A DNA stretch of 64,000 nucleotides from NCBI GenBank assembly GCA_029706075.1, contig JAINUG010000011.1, positions 3,594,501 through 3,658,500 on the forward strand, read 5' to 3'. How positions within the stretch are numbered: the stretch's first letter is position 1; the number at the start of each line of letters is the position of its first letter. This DNA is from Aldrovandia affinis. Taxonomy: Eukaryota > Chordata > Actinopteri > Notacanthiformes > Halosauridae. The notes beneath the pieces are model-generated. The model was not told the origin of the DNA and searched no databases. It saw only the letters and a list, made by a program, of their open reading frames with translations. This document shows, one piece after another, positions 41,341 through 55,167 of the stretch. The translations under genes and the position numbers were made by a program.

Positions 41341-44045
41341 TCAAAATATATAGGGTCATGACTAGTTTAAAAGGTTTTCCCAAACTGCCCAATAAAACAA
41401 GACATATTACACAACGGTCACATGAGCATCTTTTTATTAATATTCATATTATATCAATGTCATACATAAGATATCGCCTGGACAAAAAATAGGAAATAAA
41501 TGCCACTTGAAGTATGTAGAAGCGGATAGAGCAGTATAGATCTTGGAGACTGTGAGAGAACATTAGGAAGAATGAATAATGCCTGGCCCTCCCTTGGACA
41601 CGAACACATTTTTTCCTAAAAAGCAAACATCGAGCGGTTAGAAGCAGGCCAGGATGAGACAGTGCTCTTCACAACAACCCAGGGGCGCTCGCATTTCAAA
41701 TAAAGACACCGATGCGCTCGCTCTTTCCTTTGAAGCACACACACGGTTCTCTTCAGACTCTTCACTAACAACAAAAGGACGTTGCATGTTTTCTGTCGTA
41801 TCTGGGCAAATGAGAATTAAATTCTTCCTTGCAGACGAACAGAAATATGCCGTTACAACACTTCCACTCGCGTGAATCTGTAAATGTCCCCACTCTAGTC
41901 TCAGCTCATCTCCTCCCTGGTAACCATTGTAGAATCGCACGAGTGGACCTCGTCTGGTACACTAGCGCAGACAACCCACCTCGCGTTCTTTGTTAATAAC
42001 TATCCACAATTAGCATATCTCCTCCTCAACAATGTGCTATTAAATTAACTTAATGTATTTACAACTCTGAACTAATAAAATATTTTTTTTTTACAAAAAG
42101 CAATATCAAAAATAATGTCATTGTACAACAACCTAATGGAATGAAGCAGCAGTGTTCATTAACACAAAAAAGAACAAAAAAGAAATCGCTATTAGACATC
42201 AACCAATCAGATGAATACATTTTGAGTATGTTAAATGTGTCCCTTTTCACAAACCACATTTAAACATCATCACTTTGTGAAAGTCTGTATTTTTCAAGGG
42301 GCTACAGGAAACCAATGGGAACACATGGTGCATGCTCTCCAGTGGCAGCCTTTTAAAAATAGCTTAATTCTACAAAACTAACCCATCATTGCTATAGTAC
42401 CATACCAGTTTCACCTCACTGATACAGCTTAGTTAACTCAATATTAAGGCCACATTCCAGTCTCGGGAGCATAACATATACATGTAAGTAATTCTGAGTA
42501 AACCACCGTAAAGATGGCGGTATCAGCTGGCATCATATTGGCGCCTTCAAATATGCACTGTGTCCCTTTTTCTTTATGTATTTTCCTATTTCTACAGATG
42601 GCTGACCTTTGACCCTTGACCCTGCAGAGGATGGGCTGTGCGATATTTGAGCCTCTTCCCCCACAGTGCCATTTAATTCCCGCTTTCGTTTGACGCCCTC
42701 TCACTGCCCGCATCGTTACACAGCTGGAACGCACGCACTGCCTCCAGGAGTAACCAACTGCGTTAGTCATGTAAATAAAATCAATGCAGCACATACATAA
42801 TTCATATACATCTCCTCAGTTTGCTTACATTTCCACACAATCTCTGCAGGCTATTGGATTAATAAAATGAAGGAGTGGGGTCGTGGGGGCAGGGCGGGTG
42901 GGAAGTGCAGAGATTGGAGTATAATGTCTGCCGGGTTGGGGGGCAGGGAGTGGGCACATGCAGAAAATCCCACTCCCCCTTAAGATAGTCCTCTCTTGTT
43001 TCGAGCAGGGGGGTGGAAGAGGAACAGGGTTTTGGTTGTTGGGATTACTGTTACTATGTAACAGGAAGGCCGAGAGTTCCGTTCTGTAATTACGTCCAGG
43101 AGGTAAATCTGTAAATGTTCCTCACAGCAGAATCTCACAACCATGGGCTGTCCCTAAGTGCTTGATAATGAGAGATGCTTGATAATGACATGTGTTATTC
43201 ACAGCACAAGGAGATGGGAGAGCAGGCTGGCTGAGTTTGATACATTATCACTGAGTGGATGTACAATCAGTAAGTGTTAGAGGGGGTCCCAGGGGGCAAG
43301 TCTTAATGCTGGGCATAAGCAGGGTTAACCCAGAGATCGGTTCAACTGAGCAATGAGCCCTGTGACCTGTCTGTGACCTGTGGCCTCTCTGTGACCTCTG
43401 ACTTGTCTATGTCCTTTGACCTTTCGGCTCTCCTCTGGTTCATAAAAGTGAAATGGGCAAAAAACTATTCCAGGGTAACATGCTCCATCTCTCAAGGCTC
43501 ACTTAATGTTTTTTTTTTTTTATAACTTTTTAACTGTGCATTAAACATGGTTTATGGATGTTTAGGACAGGTACTGTACTATACCTTATAATAATTAAAA
43601 ACCTGTAAACCCTCAAAATGCCACTATGAGTAAGAGAGATATCTTCATCCATGTAAATTGTGGTTTATCCTTGCATGCGGTGCACTAGCAAGACTAAGAA
43701 AAATGTTAAAGGTTAATGTAGCTTTTGAATTTTTTTAGACAAGAAGAATACATTTGTTATAGTGTTTAATGTTAATTAAAGTACTGGCAAAAACATTGGA
43801 TGACTGTATTTTCAAAGCATAAATATTTCATAATCATTTTATTACAACAGATTAGTGTTAAATTAACTGATTTCAGAATACATCTGCTCTGTTAACTCAT
43901 AAACAAAGCAGAAATATCTTGCTTGTATTTGTATTTTTAAAACATTTTTGTTGCAGATATTTTCAGTAGGTCTAAAAGTCCAGTGCAGTGACCTCCCTGG
44001 CTCCTCCATAAGACCGACAAAGTATGGTAAAGCATGGCAAACTAG

Positions 44046-44190
44046 GCCCCTCCCTCCAATCAAAGCTTGGTAATATTAGGCCCCCCATCCAATCAAAGTA
44101 TGATAATATTAGTTCCCTCATCCAATCAGGCATGGTACAGCATGATAGTACTAATCCCCTCCTCCAATCAAAGCATGCTAAGGCAAGGTA
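44046..44190 (+). repeat. Short minisatellite, about 45-bp units
   Basis: CCAATCAAAG followed by CATGGTAATATTAGGCCCC-like text recurs about four times (44057, 44089, 44121 and 44164) with changes. Confidence 0.65.
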
Positions 44191-44354
44191 CAACAGTCCT
44201 TTTCCCTGATGTTTGCCCCTTTCTCTTTGCTCCAACACACATATGGCCATGGACAGGCAGACAGACAGACATAGGGAAGCTTTACTGACCAACTGAAGCC
44301 AGAGTCTTTACTGGAGGCTCCCCTCAGCTAAATGTGTGTGTAGGTGTGCATGTT

Positions 44355-44356
<2 letters not shown>

Positions 44357-44391
<35 letters not shown>
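44357..44391 (+). repeat. (TG)n microsatellite
   Basis: About 34 bp of TG repeats in the presumed rusc2 3' UTR. Confidence 0.9.
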
Positions 44392-44395
<4 letters not shown>

Positions 44396-44422
44396 ATGTG
44401 TGAGCAGCAGTGTGCAAATATG

Positions 44423-44675
44423 TCACAGGGATAAAGTCTGGTCTCCGGGGCGTTCCAGAGCCTCACGGCCTGCATGCAGAGGCGGTAGTCCGTGGCTCCT
44501 CGGGGGCTCCTCGGGAAGCGTGACGTAGACGATGGGCACCAGGCCCGTGCTGTCCCCCAGGGCGCAAAGCAGCCAGTCGGGCTGGGCGCGGCTCAGCACC
44601 CGCAGGACGTCCCCCTTGGCGAAGCTGAGCTGCCCTGGTTCGGAGGTGACGTTATGGCATAGGGCCCGCACTTCC
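44423..44675 (-). CDS. rusc2: rusc2 last coding exon (SH3 domain)
   Basis: Acceptor TTTAG. It encodes [40 protein letters not shown] and [14 protein letters not shown], a compact SH3 domain, and ends with TGA at 44423-44425. Confidence 0.92.
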
Positions 44676-44688
44676 CTAAATCACACAA

Positions 44689-44719
<31 letters not shown>

Positions 44720-47545
44720 GAGCACCGGAAACAAACAGACTGTCAGTGCTGCACACTCCCTTACACCCCCTTACACCGAACACAGGAGTGATCACGTACA
44801 CTATTATTGTTATTGTTATTATTGTGATTATTATTATTATTATTATCAATTGCATTTCATTACCTTGGCTTCTGAAACGACTACTCATGTACCCTCTGCC
44901 TGACCTGAGTGTCACTGTGTTCGTTTGCTGAAATTCTATAGTTTCTTCGTGTTAATTTTAGTTTTTTATTTGCCTTTTGAGCATCAGTGTTTTTCCAACC
45001 GCTTGTCATTTTCTCTTGTCCTTCTGCCAGAAGGACAACATGAGAGGACTAAAGAACTAGTTTAAATAACAACACTATCAACTATGTTCCATTACCGTGG
45101 CGGGTGTTTCTTGGCAGCCGGTGCTTCCGGTTGCTCCATCCGGGGCGGGGCCTGGCTCTTAGAAGGTGGGGAAAGGGGGTCTGGCCTTTTCCCCGCCCCC
45201 ACCGTCTGAGCCATGAGGTCCAGCATTGATCTATCCAGACTCAGCCACCCTGATGGAAGCCTAGCAGGGACAAAACAGAGCAGTGAGTTATTTTCACCAT
45301 CTTTCACTTTTTTTACATATATGATACGTTATTTCTTCAAAATATTTAAGTTCATAAGGTTTTATTTATTTATTTACATTTTATTATTAAGATTACAAGG
45401 AAGAACACAATATTTTCTGGAGAGCAAGCATTAATATACAGGTAACTGCCAAAATAAAGGAAATTCGACATAAAGTGTCTTTATAGGGCTGAAATCTGAC
45501 TATAATATCCCTCTCTGTGAAGTTCTCGACAGACTGTTCTTAATGAAACTGCCTGCTCATGCCGTAGATTAATATTCAGTTGCTTGTCTGTTTGCCTTGC
45601 ACCTCAAACCAATGCATGGACATCATGGTTAAGGAGTATGTGCTTTCGAACACAGTTCCTCATGAAACATCAGCAAGTCCAGCAATCTTTGTCACTGAAG
45701 TCCCTGCCAAACGTGCCCCAACAATCACCCCTCTTTCAAAGTCAGAGATCTCTTCTTCTAGCCATGGTAGCCAAAATAATGGGCAATTGGGCCTGGCCAG
45801 CATTTGACCCTAAGCATATTGAGATGTTAATTTCTTAATTAACTCAGCACCTTCTTTCAATATACTTTGTATCCCTCATTTACTCAAGTGTTATCAATCA
45901 GGGCCCGTATTCACAAAGCATTTTAAGGGTAAAAGTTGGTCGTAACTCCGCAATTTAGGAGCAACTCCGAAAAATAATGGGCGTGTCACTCATAAATGTA
46001 GGATTCCTCAATTTTTGGGATAAGAGTATTTCACAAAGGGTTTGAGAGCTAAAAACAGCTCCTAAGTCCAGGAGAAGTTAGAAGCAGCCAAGAGGACTTC
46101 TAAGTCGCTAAAGACCTACTCACGGCGATCCGAAAATCTGCTGCTGGCGGCAATCGTTATTCGCAATCGTGTCAACACTGGAGATATTGAATGATACAGA
46201 GCTCATAAAAAGGTACCGCCTCAATCGCGGGGTATTATATATATAATATTATATATATTATATATAGATACCCGCTGATTGTTTACGAGATGCAGACATG
46301 TAACCAATTGACTAGTCAGTATTCTTGGTTTCATGTTAAATCAGTGACACGTAGCCTACATTTGAATTTTAGAATCTTTATTAGAATATAATAGGGTGCA
46401 TCGGATCATTTTTCGGATCAGCAAAAAAATAATAACGGGACCAAAGGCGCGTTTCCACCAAAAATTACCAGGAAATATTCTCAAGGAATTGAATGAATGA
46501 TAATTTCAGTTTTTCAATTTAAGTTATTTCACAAAATCTTTATTCTAAAATTTCACAAAATACATGTTTAGATTCAGCATGCCTTAGGCGATTTAACTAG
46601 GGTGGTCTTATGCCTGAATTAATTTAATAAAAAATTAAAAGATCGCTAATGTTTAAATTTTATTTAATTCGGTCGCGTTTCTAAAAACCTGCCTCCCAGA
46701 AAGGCATTTAGTATGAAAAACAAAGCAAACCAAAACATACATGGTTGTCTATCTCTTCGCTGTAACTCTGCATCGAGATTTAGGGAATTGTTACTTTAAA
46801 ACTGTATTTCTCTATGATGGTTCAATTTAGCTATTAATCCGTCCCATCCCCTATATCAGCCAATCGCTGTGGGCATTCTGAGTAAGCTCGTTCATGAGAA
46901 ACAACGTCATCCCTAGCAACGACGTCAACCCCGCCCTCACTCTTAGCTTGAAAATTCTAGGAATTCCTTAGTATGAGTTTGTCTTTGCAGCTTTGTGAAT
47001 AGGTTTTAAGGTGGGACTCCTAACTAAAACAAGACAACGATCCCAAGCATACGTCCAAAGCAACTAAGAAATGGTTGACAGAGCACAAGATCAATGTCCT
47101 GACATGGTCATCTCAGTCTGCAGACCTGAATCCAATTGAACATTTGTGGTTTTAACTCAAAAAAGCTGTCCACAAACATCAACCCAAGAATCTGAAGGAA
47201 CTAGAACAATTCGGCAAGGAGGAATGGTTGAGAATCCCCCCCAAGAAGTTCCATAACCTTGTACGACACTACAGAAGGCAACTACTTGCTGTTATAATGG
47301 CCAAGGGAAGTGCTGATAACAGGGGTGTGAATATTTGTGATTCTTGATTTTTCTGGGGGGAAAAAAATCAAATTTGTGAACCTTTCCGATTGTGGTTCGT
47401 GCCAATGCATTATTATTAAAGAATATCATTTTCTGCATTTTGTGAGCATAAAATAAAGCTCATTACTTATATAGTTTATTGTATACAATCTATTTTGTTC
47501 CTCTTTATCAAGGGTGTGAATAAAAACTACTGTACTGATTCTACT

Positions 47546-47586
<41 letters not shown>

Positions 47587-50500
47587 TAAAGTAAGTCAGA
47601 AAAAAGAAATAAAAAATGACAATAAATAAAGACACATTAGAAATAGAGATTTCACCTCTAACAGCTCTGTGAAACAATGGTGGTAAATTACCTGCTCTTT
47701 TGAGACAGCTCCGCCTTCTCTGGCCTGACGGGAGCGCCAATGTTGGCTCCGAACAGTCTGCTCCAGCGCAGGCCGAGTGAGGGTCCCTCCTCCTGGGCCC
47801 CTGGTGTGGGCCCCTGGGCCCCCGAGCCCGGCTCCTCCTTGCTTTTCTTCAGCTCACTCAAGACCGACTCTGGGGGGCTGCCCATCCAGCTCCGCCTCCC
47901 TCTGCCCACACTGCTGGAGTCACTTCTTCCACCCTCTCTCTTTAACCCTGCCTTCTCCGGGCCAGACTCCGCTCCCTCCACAACGCCCTCCCGGGAGGGG
48001 CGGGCTTAGCCTGCGGCCCCCCATCCCCTCGCCCGCGGGCTTCTTTCTCTTCTCCCACTTGACGAACTTTGACCCCTCGGCAGAGTTGTCGATGTAGATC
48101 TGGGAGCTCTGCATCAGCTGGTACCACCAGCCCGCCTGCCTGTCCCTGGTCCTGGCGCCCTCCCCCTGCTGGGGCTCCCGCCCCCTCTCCGCATCCGTCT
48201 CGCCCGCGTCCCGCCCCCGCCCAGACTCCCCTCCCACCCCCTTAACCCTCAGTGCTACCCTCCCCACTCCACCTCCACCCAGCTCTCTCCTGAGATCCGC
48301 CCCAATTTCTGTCACATTCCGCTCCCCCTCCCTAGACAATCCTCTGACCCCAAGCCCCTCCACCTTCTCCTCTCTCCCCAGTCCCTCAGCCCTCACCCCA
48401 AACGTCTCCCTCTTCATTTCCCCCCCGTCTCTCTTAGCCCTCGAGACTTCCTGTCTCAGCTCCACCCTGTCTCTCCTCTGCCCCGCCACTTCCCTCTTAG
48501 GCTCCAGGCCCAGAGAGCTCCACCCCCTCATCAGCTGGAAGGTGGAGCGGGCGGACTGCTCCAGGCCGTGGCCAGCAGAGCGGAGCAGCTCTTTGCGGCG
48601 CAGGTGCTCTTGGCCCCTCTGGAGCAGCCCCGGTTCAAACAGCAGGTCCAGGTGGAAGGGCAGCAGGGACAAGGGCTGCAGGAGCAGGAGCAGCTCCTCG
48701 AACAGTGGCTGGCACGCCCCCTGCGATAGGGGCAGGACACCCCACGGATGGTAGTGTGCCGCTATGATGTCTGGAGGATGAGGAGAGAGAAGAGATTAAT
48801 ACAGGGAGGGGGATTCATATGCAGACACTGCAAAGGAAATAAATACTGTCATTGAAAACAGTACGAATGCTGCCACTGGTATCAGAAATAAAGCAAACAG
48901 TGTAATTCACCAGATATACTTACCAATATCTGGGTATACAATATACCGTGGGTTGAATTGATTTAAAATGGATTTAATTAGGATTTCTTGCTACTGGTCA
49001 AAATACTAAATAATAATAAATACTTGAACGCTTTTTCTAAATTAGTTACAAAACAGACAATAACTGATTCCATAAATATTCAACCCTTTTTGCTAATACA
49101 CACCTAAATAAACTCTGGTACAATCAAATATCTTCAGAGGTCACATAATTATTTAATGGGGTTCACTTGTGTACAATTAAGGTGTTTAAAATTATTTCAA
49201 ATTAAATGCACCTGTCTGTGAGAGGTGTCACAGTTGCTTAGTGCATTTACAAACAAAGCGTCACCATGAAGACATTCAAAGCAAATCTGAGAAAAGGTTC
49301 TTTAAAAGCACCAATCAAGGGAAGGATATAAGAAGACTTTGAATATCATCCAAAGTCCTGTTAAGTCCATCATAAAGAAATGGAGAGAATATGGCACAAC
49401 TTTGAATTTGCCTAGAACAGGCCATCCTCCAAAACTAAGCATCCGTGTGAGAAGGACACTTGTTAAGCAGGCCGCCAAGAGGCCTATGGCAGCTCTGATG
49501 GAGTTACAGTCTTCCATGGCAGAGATGGGAGAAACTGTCCATGGGACAACAATAGCCCAGACGCTTCACAAATCTGGGTTTTATGAGAGGGTCGCAAAAA
49601 CTATGTTTAGCACAAGCCTAACACTGCGCATCATCCCAAGAACACTATCCCTACCATGAAACATGGTACCAGGAGCCTAATGCTATGGGAATGCTTCTCT
49701 AATTCAGGGACTGGAAAACTTAATAGAGAGCAAAATGGGTGGAGTAAGATGTAGAAAATCTGCTGCAGTCTGCAAGAGACCTGGGACTGGGAGAAAATGT
49801 ATTTTCAGGCAGGACAATGACCCAAAGCATACAGCAAAAGCCACATTGGAGTGGAAGAAATCTATGTCCTGGAATGGCCCAGTCAAAGCTCAGACCTCAA
49901 TCTGAGGATCTGTGGGAAGATTTGAAAATTGCTGTTGACCAACGGTCTCCATCCAACCTGATGGAGCTCCAGCAATTTTGTCAAAAAGAATGGATGAAAA
50001 TTGCAGATGTCTGAGACTTACCCAAATAGACTCATAGCTGTAATTGCAACCTAAAGCTATCAAGTATTAAGCTGATGGGGGTGAATACTTATAGAATCAA
50101 TTATTGTGTTTTTTATTTGTAATTAATTAACAAAAAGCTTTAGAGTTGTTTTTTTATTTGACATTATAGAGTATTCTTTGTTGACCAGTGGCAAGAAATC
50201 CCAATTAGATCAATTTTGAGTCTATGAAGTAAGAAAATATAATGTGAAAAATGGCAACGGGGGTGAATATGTTTTATACCCACTGTATCACGCTACACAT
50301 GCCACGATTCATCACAATTGCTTGAACCGCAATAAAAACAGAATCATGATTCAATACCTCAAGTAATACAGTATGACTATAATATACTTCAAATGACAAA
50401 ACTGATTAAAAAACCCATTAATACTGCAATTTCTCCACCTATGGTTCAACAGATTAAGTAAACATACAGATGGAACAACATAAAGTGTTAACCCCTGTAA

Positions 50501-53500
50501 CGTTATTGTAGTTCACATATTGCAGGCATATAAACGACACTTGGGGCCAGAGTATTGATACAACAGTGAAAAATAGCGATTTTCCCATGAATCAATATAT
50601 CATCACAGCCCTGGTGATATATCGACACAGACCTAGAGATCACCCATTTGCTTTTAGAAAATATATCCTTACCTTCATGCGTATAGAGGTGGTGGAACCA
50701 GAATTCCAAAGATTGCAAGCTGAAAGGCAGGGAGAAAGATTTGAAACATTCAATTCTACAAAGAAAATGCTCTATGTTACAGAATTCCAGCTAGGCCCTA
50801 AAAATCCAGTTCCTGGAAACAGCCTTTATTCCACCTAGAAAATAAAGACCATTATCATTTTGTAGAATACTGTACTAAATCACTAATTGTACTTTGGATA
50901 CGTGATATTCATCTTAGTCATCTTGTGCCTTAGCAATACAAATACAAAACAAAAAGCAGAATCCCAGGCCAGGCTTTGTCTTTTGCTACCCTGTTTACAG
51001 TGTCCGTAACCTGAGATGGCATTTATACTGGCAGGGGCATGGATAACGACGGCATTTATCTGGTCAAGCGGGCGCAGTGCTGATATAAAATATGAACAAC
51101 AGGCCAGGCTAGGAGCATTAAAACCCTCCACGTCTGCTCAAGCTGAACCCTGCTCTTGTTTTCTTGTTTCGTTCAGTAAACGAGGAAAGCTCCACGACTA
51201 TTAGGCAGGGCACGTGTCTTACCAGAGCGGCTCACGTATCTGAACCTATCTGCTCTGTAAGAGCCCTGGAAAACCACAGGCCTTCACATAGAGTTCAGTG
51301 CACACACAGCATGGACGTGTCCACACACAGTACAGACAGACTGTCTCCTTACTGGATGCTGGTTTATGCAAATAGACAAGATGGTGATTTGTCCAATTGA
51401 TGTCAGGTGTGTTATAATTACATGTAAAATGAACAAAGGGCCATTCACACCCTTCGGCGAGAGCTGAAACATCAGGTGACAGCCATACTGAAATAAATAC
51501 GAATTTAAAAAGGGCTATAAATCTGCATGCAGTGTATTTTGGAGAATTCAAGTCCCAGACCAATTAACACACAGATGGGACATAACCCACTCCCATACTC
51601 CTCCAGAAGACTTCTTCTGTCTTATAGACACCAGGAAAAAAGCACATGGCACTTAACCTCCAACTCAGCTGTGGGCTCTAATGAAGTGGCGTGGGGGTAC
51701 TGTTGAGCCCTGGTGGGGTGCAGACAAGGCCTGTAGGGGTGAGGATAGGCCTAGAGGGGCGGGAACAAGCCTGGGGGGGGGGCAGGGACAGACCTGGAGG
51801 GATGGGGACAGGCCTGGGGGGGCGGAAACAGACCTGGAGGGGCGGAGACACACCTGCTTCAAAGGGGTGGGGACAGACACAGCACAGTGCAGAGGGGAGC
51901 TCATTAGCATGTGCATATTAAAGCACTCATCTCAGGACCGGAGAGGATCAAGGCCTGGCCTATGCACTGTGAGATCTGCTGCAATATTTCTGAACCCAGC
52001 TCAAGATCCTGTCAAAAGATCAAGCCCTAAACGTCTGAATGCAGGTTGTGGATGGTGACTAACTTACAGAACCATGCCCCAAAATAATCCAAAATAATGC
52101 AAACTGTGTTTATGGTGCCAGCAGGGAGCCAGCAGGTGGAATGAGTAAACAGTGGTATTGCCCCAAATGCCTTGGAGCCCCCACACTCATAAATGCAGTC
52201 CTGCTGACTGACAAAACAGGACAAGGAATAGGCTGTTCTCAGGACTGTTGGCCAAATCACTGAATTTTCTATATATATACTATTAATAATTTACACATAC
52301 AGTATAATCATGTTTGGTGTTGTGAGAGGCGGAATGGTTTGGTGTCATTGATGCTGTGGTACATTGGGCGCTTAATAAAGATCTGAGAACACGTTCAAAA
52401 GTGAACGGTGAGGAATTCAAATGATCTACACATCAGCGGCCATCTGTACAACTAATAATGAATGTAGTGTGATACGCTTACAGAAATAATGATTGTGTCC
52501 TTATTTGGTGTTTTGATGTGTGGGGATATAGGGAGAAAAGTGGTATCTTTTGAGATTCGCTCATACGACCTCCTGCGCATCATTCATATGAAATGGCAAG
52601 TTACACAAGACAAAGAGGAAGGGGCCCACACCCCACTACATCTGTGTTCCAGCTGAGAGTAAGATCTCTTTTTGCCAGCTCTGCACTAACTATTTAATAA
52701 GATCTCGTCACATCACCAATCAACATAACACAGGCCTAACTGCAAACTTTGTGACAATTTAATTTGAATTTTTAAAATTGCATGGTTGTGCAAATTGGGC
52801 ATTTGGGGAAATAATTCCCATTCCCGTTGTACAGTAGCTCCTTCTTCTAGCAAAGGAGACTCAGCACTTGGGTCAAAAAAAGCCCTCCCTCTCCACCCCA
52901 CCTCACTCTGGCTTCATTGTAAAGTGCTTGATTTTAAAATGATCCCATGCTATATAAATGCAACTCATTATAGTTATTATTATTCATATTATTATTAATG
53001 AAAGAGCCCATTGACGACACCTTGGAGAAACACCCTGTGGATGAGCAGAGGGAGGGACTCACTTGAGGAGGCCGAAGATGAAGGCATTGAGCCTCATGCT
53101 GTGGCTGGTGAGTTCTGAGTACTGGCTGACCTTGGAATACAGGCCGTGGAGCACACGGGTGGATGGACCTGAGGGAGACAGGGGGATTACATCACTGGAC
53201 TACAACTCCCATGAGCCCATGCTTCAACCCAGGCAATGTTACAGTGGGTTTGTTAAGTAATTAAGCTGCTTAGAGCGTAGATTTCACTTAACGGTCTGCT
53301 CAGCTTCGCTTACCCAGAGCCGCTCAGAGCGTTGCTGAATGCATTTGAATGTTGGTCAGAGATAAGGAAGAATAAGGCAGTAGCTATACAACATTCTCTA
53401 CATCCGAATAGGCAGGTACAACATTTTCAACAAATTCCTCAATGCATGTTGCTCCATTTTCATTAAAGACTCCACACTCTCAGAAAAAAAAGTACCATGT

Positions 53501-55135
53501 TGTACATATTGTACCTAAGTACAAATAAAAATGTCCCTGTTTCAGCACTCCTCTTTCTCCCAATATGGTGGCCAATTGTACCCTCTATTGTTTCAATTGT
53601 CCCTCCCCATTGAGCCCACCATCTGCAACTATGGGACCAGCTGCGCTAATGTTAAGCATGCTCACAGTGAGCGGAGCGGAGCAGCTCAGTTATTAGCGCA
53701 CCTTTGACTTGATGGAATAAACTTATTACTGACAGACTGACTGATTGACTTATCACTGATAGACTGTTTGTGGATTGTGTTCCCAATTTGGATTTTGAGA
53801 GAGGATATTGTATTGCGCATCTTGTATTGTGTTCCTGGAAATGTCTTCCCTGATATAGTGCCCTGCCCTTAAGACCTCCCAAGCTAAGACAATCCATATA
53901 TTTTTTCAAAGTGCGGTGAGACTATTGAGACTATTATCCTGAACAACATCGGCATCAAAAGATATTTAATCATGGGCATCATCATTATTATCACACCCAC
54001 CATTGCCATATAACTATCGCCATTCATGCAAGGCCACTAAACCTGGAATTCATTGCAAGAGAACATCAAAGCAGCACAAACAATATTTACTTTTGAGTCT
54101 TTTAAAAACGTTAAAAAAACTTTTAAAACTGTCTTTTGATTCCATCCCTGTTCCTCTTAATTCTATGTAATTACCTGTATTTGCATCACACTAGCCTACT
54201 TTTACCCACTATTTGGCCAGCTTATTTTTACTGTTCTTAGTCTTGTCACATCATTTTCTTTAGTTTACTATTTTAGCCTATTTTTCTTTCTACACTTTTA
54301 CTGTGGTTTACTTTACTTTTTATTATTTTATTTAGAATTTGATTGAAACATTACATAAAGGTTTTTTAACATTATGGTCATCATCATCATCACCATCATC
54401 ATCATCACCATCTCCATCCTCACTCACCCAGCTGCGTGGAGGCCTCCACCACGCTCCAGGGAATGTTCCGGCGCTGTCCGATGATCAGGTCCAGGACGTA
54501 CCCCCGCAGGCCGTCCTGCAGAATGTCCCGGATGGCGGGACACAGGTACTTCAGAATCAGGTGTCCCACATTGGGGCTCACCGAGCTGTTTCCCAGTTTG
54601 GCCTGGGACAGGGAGGGAGAGAGAGAGACTGCCCTTTAAAAACGGCATTTAACAGCTGCTAAAAAGAGACCTTAACTGAATGGGGAAAATTGACAAAACA
54701 AAACAAACCAGAACAAACTTTTTTAGAATTCCCACTGGAAAGACCCTCATAATGTCAATGCAAACATCTCTTCCAAGTTGTTACTCAGTCAACAAAAAAC
54801 ATTCAATCTAGACACTATCATTGTCCTATACATCATATATCATGGTCTATATCTATAAAGTGATAGGCCTTTATAGATAGATTAATTTATGTGGTTTAAG
54901 TGTTGCCAGAGGGAGACAGAAACGTGACATTGAAACATGACTTTCATGAAACATGAAATGGAGAAGGAGAGAACACTTTTTTGTTGTCAGACATTTACAG
55001 CATTTTGTATTTTATTGCCCCGGGTTGGAACCTTCCGGAATGTGCAATGAATTAGGCCGCACCTTCACTCCGGGGTCTCTGCTGGTGCCAAAATGAGCCA
55101 CTATCAGATCCACCGCTGTGTTGATCGCTTTCACC

Positions 55136-55167
<32 letters not shown>

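Larger units (their letters stand above)
41341..44422 (-). other. Probable rusc2 3' UTR and downstream non-coding region
   Basis: No coding exon recognised. Minus-strand AATAAA signals occur at 43838-43843 (about 580 bp after the stop) and 41433-41438 (about 3 kb after it). Either could end the rusc2 transcript. GACCTGTCTGTGACCTGTGG-type short repeats lie at 43365-43425. An overlapping set of short open frames (42444-42794 and others) shows no domains. Confidence 0.4.
45261..47691. other. rusc2 intron with MITEs and Tc1-like pieces
   Basis: This intron holds the Tc1-like derivative at 45438, an inverted-repeat element at about 45898-47030 and a Tc1-like transposase fragment at 47028-47540, plus a (TA)n tract. 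No exon is seen inside. Confidence 0.75.

Noticed and set aside
42444-42794. 116-codon minus-strand open frame in the presumed rusc2 3' UTR
   Set aside because: No recognisable domain and no conserved feature; it lies downstream of the rusc2 stop.
47740-48097. Plus-strand proline/serine-rich open frames over rusc2 exon h
   Set aside because: Antisense shadows of the charged, GC-rich rusc2 linker.
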